Shown in pieces: positions 51,630 to 59,800 of a stretch of DNA of 64,000 bases. Every line of letters begins with the position of its first letter. Within the stretch, counting starts at the first letter, position 1. A program made the position numbers and the translations under genes. Source of the DNA: Elusimicrobia bacterium GWA2_61_42. Its GTDB lineage: Bacteria; Elusimicrobiota; Elusimicrobia; Elusimicrobiales; UBA9959. Location: contig MGTU01000025.1 in NCBI GenBank assembly GCA_001799615.1, forward strand, positions 62,001-126,000, given 5' to 3'. The notes under the pieces are model-generated. The model did not search any database, was not told the DNA's origin, and saw only the letters and a list, made by a program, of their open reading frames with translations.

Positions 51630-54600
51630 ATGAAGAAAATTATTTTAACCCTGTCGCTTTTCTCGCTCTTCGCCGGCGGGCTGCACGCCGGGCCGGTGAT
51701 CACCTACCAGGGCCGTCTTAAATCCAGCGGCGCGCCGGTAAGCGCCAATAAGTCCTTCGGCTTCGAATTCTGCGCCACTCCCGCCGGGACCGGCTGCGTT
51801 CCCTCCGTAGACGGGTCCCAGTCCTTCCAGGTAGCCAACGGTCTTTTTAAATCCACGTTCACCGCGCCAGCGGTGGATCTTGCCGCCGGGCCCTGGTACC
51901 TGCGCGTTTCCGTGGACGGGACGCCCCTGCTGCCTTTGGAGCAGCTGACGATGGTTCCTTACGCCGTGCAGGCGGCGTCCTCGGCTTACGCTTCCGCACT
52001 GGCCGTAACTTCGGGCGCCGGCGTGGTGGCGTCCACCCATGTTATCGTCATGGGCGGGATCAGCGTCGGGGACTGGGCGGTCGTTCCCTCCAGCGAGGCT
52101 GTCTTTCAGGCCCTGGGCCTGGGACAGGACCTCAATCCCGGCGCTGAAGATATCAAAGTGGCTGTAATGGGCTACGCCCGGTCCGCCAGCGCTGACGCGC
52201 TGGACCTGGTGGCGGGTGGAAATTTCGAAGCGGAGATCCCTTCCGGCATGAACGGGGCCCTTGTCGGCCTGCGCTCGGTGAACAGGAATTACGGCAGCGC
52301 CGGCATGGCCATCGGCATGATGGTGGACTCCCTGCAGAACACCGGGACTATCGCCGAGACCTACGGTTTGATGATAGGCACCATGACGGCCGGCACGCAG
52401 GTGAACCGTCCCTACGCGATCTACTCCCATGACCCCAACGCCCGCACCTATTTCGCGGGGCAGGTGGGCATCTCCAGCCGCACTCCATCGTATTCTTTAG
52501 CCGTTTCCAGCGCCTCGGGTGACCTGTTCTGGGTAGCTCAGGATGGCGCGCATTCGACGAAATACTGGGGCGACGGGTCCGGGCTCACCGGCGTTACGGG
52601 CGCCAGCGGCACCGACAATACCAAAGTGCTGAAGACCGGGGATACGATGAGCGGTCAGCTGACCCTGGCCGGCTCCACCCTTACCGTGGTCGACGCTTCG
52701 GGGGCGTCGCCCGGAGTACTATGGGTTTCCACCAGTTTCTCGCAGCCGATACTTTTTGTTTCGTCCAGGGGCTTCGCCGGCATAAATACCGCGGCGCCGC
52801 TGTACCCGCTGCACCTCTCATCGCGCCAGGGGCAGACCGCACTGCAGATAGACGGGCACGACGCCGGCTGGGACACTATCGCTATCGACTCTAAAAACAG
52901 CGGGCAGCCCAATATCAGTTATGTCCGGGGCGGACTGCTGAAAGCCAACACCTTCGTGGACGGCTCCAATAATTTTAAGTTGAGAGTGAACGGCGCCGAT
53001 ACTCTTACCGCGACGCCGCTGGGCAAGGTCGGCATCGGGAATACAGATCCGCTTTACGCGCTGCATGTCTCGAGCGGGGCGGGCGAAACCGGCATTGTGT
53101 TCGCCGTCTCGACCGGTGCCAGCCACGTTTTCTGGGCGGCCGGCGACGGCGCGCACGCCACTGCCTTCTACGGCAACGGCTCGGGCCTGACCGGCGTAAC
53201 GGCTTCCGGAGCGGTTCAGAAGACCGGCGACACCATGACGGGGACTTTAACGGTAAACTCGAATACCGGGGTATCCTCAACCGATCTCGTCACCAACGGT
53301 ATAGTGGTATCCACCGGGGGCGCGATCGCCACGACAGGGCTGGGCAACGGCACTGTCGCCGGAGACGCGCGCGGTATGGGCGCCGTGGATTTGCAGACCT
53401 TCAGGACCGCCATAACGGAAGTAGCTTCCGGCGCTTACTCGGTGATCGGCGGCGGCCAGCTTAATACTGCCGGCAATGATTATGCCACCGTCTCCGGCGG
53501 TTCGGCCAATAATGTCAGCGGCACTTACGCCGCCGCGGGCGGCGGGCAGAACCATGTCGTGTCCGGCAGTTATGCCGGGGCTTTCAGCGGCTATTACAGC
53601 TCCATAGCCGGGAATTACGCCTTTATCGGCGGCGGCTTCCAGAACGCGATAACTATCGCAGGAGTAGACTCGGCGATAGCCGGGGGTATGAATAATAAAA
53701 TTTCCGCGGCCTACGCGGCCATAGGCGGCGGGCGGCAGAATATAGTCTCCGGTCAGGACGCGGTAGTTCCGGGCGGCTTCAACAATAGCGCATTGGGAAA
53801 TTACTCCTTTGCCGCCGGCTCCAAGTCCAGTTCCACCGCCCAGGGCGCTTTTACCTGGCAGGACAGCGGCGGTTCGACCATAAACCTCATCAATAACGTC
53901 ACGGACAGGACCATTTTTAAGAGCCGCGGCGGTTTCATCGTGACGGGTTCCACCGACACCGCTATCAGCGGCACGCAGAACCGCGCCGTTCTGATCACCG
54001 GCGCTGGCCTTGTGGGTATAGCCACCGGCGCGCCCCAGGCGGCCCTGGATGTGGTCGCTGACGGCTTCGGGGCCGGCGTTCAGGCCCAGATCTGGCGCAC
54101 CGGCTCCGGGGTGATCGTCGGTTCCATGTCGGCCACGGGCAGCATGACGGCCGCGCGCTACGTGGGCGACGGCTCAGGTCTTACCGGGGTTACGGGCGCC
54201 AGCGGTACCGACGCCACTAAAGTCCTGAAAACCGGCGATACCATGACCGGCAGCCTGCTCATAGCCGGTTCCAGCCTGGCCGTGGTGGCCGTCGAGACGA
54301 ACCGTTTCTCCCTCTGGGCTTCCACCTCGGCCGCGGTGCCGCACCTTTTCGTTTCTACGGCCGGAAAGGTCGGTGTCGGCACCGAGTTTCCGGGCGCGCA
54401 GCTGACCGTGAACAGCGCTATAGGGCTCAACTACTCCGTCCCCGCCCTGATCGTCGGCAATCCCAACGGCGCCGCGGAAGTTACGGCCGGGAAAAGCTCC
54501 ACCCAGAGAACGAGCATGGGCTGGAACAACGGCGGCTACGGCGAGTTCAACTCTATCGGCGGCGCGCTGCTCATCAACGCCAGCGGCCAGGACGTCGGCG

Positions 54601-56807
54601 TGGGCGCTTTGAACGCGCAGAGCAGGTTCAGCGTGCAGGGCCCGGGGTCCGCTTATGTCCTTTATGTGAGCAGCAGCAGCAGCGGGCTGCCCGCCCAGCT
54701 GGCCGTTACGAATTCCGGCAACGTGGGTATCAGCACGGCCGCGCCAACGCATAAACTGGCGGTAGCGGGGGGAATCCTGGCGACTTCCAGCATAACCGCT
54801 CTCGGCGGCTTCTACGGCGACGGCTCTGGCCTCTCCAATCTGACAGGTGATAACCTCGGCAATCATACCGCCGCACAAGTATTACAGATGGGGGCCTACG
54901 GGGTAAACACTTCAAGCCATGTTACCGCCGCGCGCTACCAGATCGGAGGCAGCACGGTGCTGGCCTTGAGCGGGGTCAGCAGCTTCAGCGCCGGCATCGA
55001 CGCCGGCAAGGTCAATACCGGCAGCTACAGCACTTTCCTGGGCTACTTCGCTGGCGCGGTTAATACCGGCGGCAATTACAATTCCTACCTTGGTTTTAAC
55101 GCCGGCAGCGCTAATACTCTGGGCGCTTTTAATTCCATGGCCGGCGCTTACGCCGGTTCCGCCAATACTACCGGCGGCTCCAACGCTTATTTCGGTTACA
55201 GGGCCGGAAGCAACAGCCAGATCGGTTCGGCCAACTCGAATTTTGGCGCGGACGCGGGTTTAGGGTTTGCCGGCAGTTCTTTCTCCAGCTCCACGATAGT
55301 GGGGTATCGCGCGGGCTACAACCTTACCAACGGTTCTAACAATATCCTGCTGGGGTACCAGGCCGGGTACGCGGTCACTACCGGCGCCGGGAATATCGTG
55401 ATCGGCTATAACCAGGGCACGCAGAACGCCGCGGCGAACAACGAGCTGAATATCGGCGGGCTGCTGTTCGGCGACCTGGCGGCCGGCACCATAGGCATTT
55501 CCACGCGCGCGCCGCAGGCCGCGCTGGATATCGTTTCCACGGGGACCGCGGCGAATATTTACGCTCAGATATGGCGCAGCGGCGCTGGTGTCGCTGTCGC
55601 TTCCATTACTTCTCAGGGCAAGCTTTATGCTGACGGCTCAGGGCTGACCGGCGTCCCGGGCGACGGCCTGGGCAGCCATGTGGCCACCACCACGCTGAAC
55701 ATGTCGGCGTTCCATATAGTCAACGTCGACAGTATGTCCGCTGCCGGGAACATCACCGCGGCGCGCTACCAGATCAACGGCAGCACGGTACTGGCCTTGA
55801 GCGGAACCGACAGTTTGGGCGTAGGCGTGCAGGCGGGCAGGGTGAATTCCGGGGATGGGAATACTTTCGTAGGCTTTCAGGCCGGTAAAGTTAACACCAG
55901 CGGATTCCAGAACTCCTTTCTCGGTAATTTGGCGGGAACGCTCAATACCACCGGGTATGACAACTCATTCGTGGGTTATCAGGCCGGCGCCGCCAACACC
56001 ACCGGCACGCAGAACTCCTTTTCAGGCTATCAGGCCGGGCTCTCGAACACTACGGGCTGGTATAACTCGTTCTACGGCGTATTCGCGGGCTTGTTCACTA
56101 AAACCGGTTCCGCGAACGCCATCTTCGGCGCCCACGCCGGTTATGGCGCGACAGGGCAGTCTTTCTCCAGTTCCACGCTGCTGGGCTACCAGGCGGGCTA
56201 CGGTCTTACGACCGGCTCGGACAATATCCTGCTGGGCTACCAGGCCGGGTACGCGGTCACCACCGGCTCCGGGAATATCGTGATCGGCTATAGCCAGGAT
56301 ACACAGGGCGCCGCAGCGAACAACCAGCTGAATATAGGCGGGCTGCTGTTCGGCGACCTGGCGGCCGGGACCATAGGCATTTCCACGCGCGCGCCGCAGG
56401 CCGCGCTGGATATCGTGGCGCCCGGGACTTACGCGCAGATCTGGCGCAACTCGGCCGGGGTGCAGGTGGCCTCGCTGACCGCTACCGGTATTTACTACGG
56501 CAACGGTTCGGGCCTGACGGGAGTGTCCGCTGCCGACCCGAGCAAGCTGCCGCTTGCCGGCGGTGCCCTTACCGGGCCCGTAGATTTTAATTCAAACATT
56601 ACTATCTATGGCGCGGCTACGTTCATCTCCAGCATTACCGCCCTGGGCAGCAACCAGTTCGGCGACGCCGTCGCGGACACGCACGGGGTTAACATGGCGC
56701 CCGAGGCGGGCACGGCGCTGGCCGTGAACGGCACGGGAACGTCGGGGGATAATGTGGCCAAATTCTACTCCAATGGGTCTTTGGTAATGGGGCTGCGCAA
56801 GAAATAA
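51630..56807 (+). CDS. Giant exported adhesin-like repeat protein 1
   Basis: The 1,725-residue product has a signal peptide (MKKIILTLSLFSLFAGGLHA). Residues about 22-115 form the 'ITYQGRL' beta domain (VITYQGRLKSSGAPVSAN...WYLRVSVDGTPLLPLEQLTMVPYAVQ) common at the start of such proteins. Then fibre-like units recur, each marked by an (D/N)GSGL(T/S)(G/N) motif, at six places. Residues about 597-733 hold YadA-head-like repeats (GGGxNxxSGxYAxVxGG), ending SFAAGSKSSSTAQGAFTWQDSGG. Two blocks (about 1124-1267 and 1400-1557) repeat FxGYxAGxxNTTGxxN. It has no membrane anchor or S74 autochaperone at its end (SNGSLVMGLRKK). It is probably a trimeric surface fibre. GGAGG marks the ATG at 51630. Confidence 0.78.
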   Translation: MKKIILTLSLFSLFAGGLHAGPVITYQGRLKSSGAPVSANKSFGFEFCATPAGTGCVPSVDGSQSFQVANGLFKSTFTAPAVDLAAGPWYLRVSVDGTPLLPLEQLTMVPYAVQAASSAYASALAVTSGAGVVASTHVIVMGGISVGDWAVVPSSEAVFQALGLGQDLNPGAEDIKVAVMGYARSASADALDLVAGGNFEAEIPSGMNGALVGLRSVNRNYGSAGMAIGMMVDSLQNTGTIAETYGLMIGTMTAGTQVNRPYAIYSHDPNARTYFAGQVGISSRTPSYSLAVSSASGDLFWVAQDGAHSTKYWGDGSGLTGVTGASGTDNTKVLKTGDTMSGQLTLAGSTLTVVDASGASPGVLWVSTSFSQPILFVSSRGFAGINTAAPLYPLHLSSRQGQTALQIDGHDAGWDTIAIDSKNSGQPNISYVRGGLLKANTFVDGSNNFKLRVNGADTLTATPLGKVGIGNTDPLYALHVSSGAGETGIVFAVSTGASHVFWAAGDGAHATAFYGNGSGLTGVTASGAVQKTGDTMTGTLTVNSNTGVSSTDLVTNGIVVSTGGAIATTGLGNGTVAGDARGMGAVDLQTFRTAITEVASGAYSVIGGGQLNTAGNDYATVSGGSANNVSGTYAAAGGGQNHVVSGSYAGAFSGYYSSIAGNYAFIGGGFQNAITIAGVDSAIAGGMNNKISAAYAAIGGGRQNIVSGQDAVVPGGFNNSALGNYSFAAGSKSSSTAQGAFTWQDSGGSTINLINNVTDRTIFKSRGGFIVTGSTDTAISGTQNRAVLITGAGLVGIATGAPQAALDVVADGFGAGVQAQIWRTGSGVIVGSMSATGSMTAARYVGDGSGLTGVTGASGTDATKVLKTGDTMTGSLLIAGSSLAVVAVETNRFSLWASTSAAVPHLFVSTAGKVGVGTEFPGAQLTVNSAIGLNYSVPALIVGNPNGAAEVTAGKSSTQRTSMGWNNGGYGEFNSIGGALLINASGQDVGVGALNAQSRFSVQGPGSAYVLYVSSSSSGLPAQLAVTNSGNVGISTAAPTHKLAVAGGILATSSITALGGFYGDGSGLSNLTGDNLGNHTAAQVLQMGAYGVNTSSHVTAARYQIGGSTVLALSGVSSFSAGIDAGKVNTGSYSTFLGYFAGAVNTGGNYNSYLGFNAGSANTLGAFNSMAGAYAGSANTTGGSNAYFGYRAGSNSQIGSANSNFGADAGLGFAGSSFSSSTIVGYRAGYNLTNGSNNILLGYQAGYAVTTGAGNIVIGYNQGTQNAAANNELNIGGLLFGDLAAGTIGISTRAPQAALDIVSTGTAANIYAQIWRSGAGVAVASITSQGKLYADGSGLTGVPGDGLGSHVATTTLNMSAFHIVNVDSMSAAGNITAARYQINGSTVLALSGTDSLGVGVQAGRVNSGDGNTFVGFQAGKVNTSGFQNSFLGNLAGTLNTTGYDNSFVGYQAGAANTTGTQNSFSGYQAGLSNTTGWYNSFYGVFAGLFTKTGSANAIFGAHAGYGATGQSFSSSTLLGYQAGYGLTTGSDNILLGYQAGYAVTTGSGNIVIGYSQDTQGAAANNQLNIGGLLFGDLAAGTIGISTRAPQAALDIVAPGTYAQIWRNSAGVQVASLTATGIYYGNGSGLTGVSAADPSKLPLAGGALTGPVDFNSNITIYGAATFISSITALGSNQFGDAVADTHGVNMAPEAGTALAVNGTGTSGDNVAKFYSNGSLVMGLRKK
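55348..55540 (+). repeat. Intragenic long direct repeat, unit 1
   Basis: About 190 bases encoding ILLGYQAGYAVTTG through STRAPQAALDIV are repeated at 56225-56417 with only about 13 base differences by my reading. Most of the rest of the gene's repeats are much less similar at DNA level. Confidence 0.75.
56225..56417 (+). repeat. Intragenic long direct repeat, unit 2
   Basis: This is the second copy of the unit at 55348-55540. Recombination between the two would remove about 877 bases. By my count that is not a multiple of three, so an in-frame deletion would need an offset within the repeats. Confidence 0.7.
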
Positions 56808-56840
56808 TTTCGGCTGGCTGAATATATTGGGAGCTTTATT

Positions 56841-59800
56841 ATGACCGTAAAAAAATTGACACCGATCCTGGCGGCGCTCTTGGCGCTGTCGTTCCTGCCC
56901 CGGCTTTACGCCGCGGATAACGGCACCGAGGTTTACATGGAAGACGACCTGACCACATACGGGTCGCAAGGCACGGCCCTGGACCCCGACGTGGAAATAA
57001 AAGGCTTCACGGTTTTCGGCGCCACCCAGTCCGCGCCCGCGCTGCAGATCCCCGCGGCCCCCGGCAATGTGATGGTAAACGGCTATATGCAGGTATCCAG
57101 CGGCATGTACGTGGCGGCAGGTTCTACTTTTACCCAGGCGTACTTCACGGGAATAAGCAGTTTCAGCAATGTGGGTAATTTGTATTTCGCCGGGGGCGCC
57201 GCCAACCAGGTACTTGTGAAAGTTGCCGGCGCGGGAATGGTCTGGTCTAACCTGGGCGATAACCTGGGCAACCACACGGGCACTGAGGCGCTGAAGATGG
57301 GCGTTTACGGCGTCAATACCTCCAGCGACATCACCGCCGCGCGCTACCAGATAAACGGCAGCACGGTGCTGGCGGCTCTTTCTTCCGGAAGCTCCCTTGC
57401 GGTGGGGCTTGAAGCCGGCAGGACCAATACGTCCGGGACTAATAATAATTTCGTGGGTTACCAGGCGGGGTACGCCAATACCACGGGCAGCGGTAATAAT
57501 TTCGTCGGCTGGAAGGCCGGGTTCCAGAGCAACGGGGGCAACAACAACTTTTTCGGCAATACGGCCGGGCAAGCTAATACCACCGGCACTGAAAACAGCT
57601 ATTTCGGCGATAACGCCGGGTACAGCAACAGCGCCGGCGGCTACAACGCGGCGTTCGGCAATTCGGCGGGTTTTGGCAGCGCGGCGACTTATTCCAGCGT
57701 CACGCTCATGGGGTACGGCGCCGGGTTCGCGCTTACCAGCGGTAATGCAAACACTTTGCTGGGCTACAAGGCCGGCTATGCCGTTACCACAGGGACCGGC
57801 AACATCATCATCGGCGCAAACCAGGACACCTCCGCCGCGGCCGCGAATAATGAACTGAATATCGGCGGCGCCATTTACGGTAACCTGGCGAACAGCCGCA
57901 TAGGGCTGGGCGTGAAGGCCCCGGCGGCACGGCTGGAAATAGCCGAAACCAATACCGCCAATTCCGCTTATTCCCTGCGCATCGGTACCGGGACCAATAA
58001 TTTCCAGGTGGCCGTAACTACGGGCGGGTGGGTAGGTCTGAACCAGGCCGACCCCAAGTCCACTTTACACCTGACCGGGACCAGCAAGGACGAGGGCGTA
58101 ATTATCGAACAGGCTTATACCGGGGTGGACAGCAGTTTCCTGGCTTTCCTGAAATCAAGAGGCCAACCGACCTCGCAGCTGATGCCCGTCAATAACGACA
58201 ACCTGGGCGTAGTGATGTTCATGGGCTATGACGGCGCCGCCGGCGACCCGTTCCGCGAATCGGCCGCGCTAGTGGGCAGGATAGACGGCGCCGCCGCCTC
58301 AGGCAATATGCCCGGCCGCCTGGAATTTCACACCACGCCGGACGACGGGTCCGGGGCTATGGCGCAGCGCATGGTCATAAAGAACAACGGTTTCGTCGGT
58401 ATTTCAACCGGGAACCCGCAGTATATGCTGGACGTCTACGGGAGCATGAACGCGTCCGGCAATATTTGCCTGGGCGGGGACTGCAAGGCCTCCTGGTCTT
58501 CCATAACCGGCGTCTGGAACAAGACGGGCAACACTATTTCTCCGATGACCTTGTCCGACACCGTGGTGATCAATTCCACGCTGGCCGTGGCCGGCAGCGC
58601 TTTCTCGGTCGGCGGCTCCACGCTGGTGGCGGTCAACGGGCGGGTGGGCATAGGCACTATGACCCCGGTTTCGGTCCTGGACGTTAACGGCGACCTTACT
58701 TTGAGGGGCCAGGTTAATTCTATCGGCCACCTTACGCTGTTCACCACTAACCTGGCCAGCTCCGTCACCGTGCGCGCGGCCGCGGGCAATGCGGATACCG
58801 GCGGCGCCATCTGGCTGCGGGCCGGCAATTACTCCGGCGGCAGCAATAACGCGGTCGGCGGGCCGGTAATACTGGCCGGCGGCGACATCTCCAACGGTTC
58901 GGGCGGGCAATACATGAAGGGCGGAGACATCATCCTTAACGCGGGCAACGATTACACGGTCGGGCAGCTGGGGCCCAAAGCCGGCAGCGTGATCCTGAAC
59001 GCTGGCGCTACCAACGACGGCAAGAGCGGGGTGCTGCAGTTCAAGATAGCCGGCATTGATAAAGCCATCCTGGACAGCTCGGGCAGGGTGGGCATAGGTT
59101 ACACCACTCCCGCCGCGCTGCTGGAAGTGCGCGACGTTAACGCGTCTTCAGGTTATGTGCTGATAGCGGGCACGGGCACCTCTACAGCCCTGGCGATCAC
59201 CACCGGCGGCGTAGTGGGAGTGGGCACGCTGTTCCCTTCTTCTTCTACCGTCTTCCACGCGCAGGCTACGGCCGTTAACAGAGGCCCCGGCGAGGACGTT
59301 ACGGCCGGCATGATAGGCTCGGTAAGAGCCAACGGCACGGCTATCGACGACGCGGCGGTAGGCGGCGACTTCGAGGCCTCCATCGACGGCACGCAGAACC
59401 TCGGCTACCTGGCGGGCCTGCACACTTCCCTTAACAGGGAGAACGCTACCGGCGGCACGGTAGTCAACGCCGTGCAGATCTATATAGACGCCCTGCGTAA
59501 TTCCGGTTCAGGGTCAATAACCAATACGTACGGCCTGTATATCTCCACGCTGACGTCCGGCGCGCAGACCAACGCGCCTTACGCCGTTTATTCCGAGGAC
59601 CCCGGCGCCCGCAGTTATTTCGCGGGCAGGATGGGCATCGGTACGACAAGCCCCGCCGCCGCGCTGGTGATCTCCAGCGCCGCGGGCAGCTCTGACGTGA
59701 TGCTGGTGGTTTCCACCGGCGCGTCCGTAGTGTTCGGGGTAAAGGGGAACGGAGAGGTCGCCGCCGGAAAATATTTCGGCGACGGCTCGGCCCTTACCGG

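Noticed and set aside
53430-53830. CRISPR-like regularly spaced repeats in the fibre genes (also at 60040-60880)
   Set aside because: The periodicity is at protein level (GGGxxN...G) in an uninterrupted reading frame, and the DNA repeats are degenerate, with no constant repeat or cas genes.
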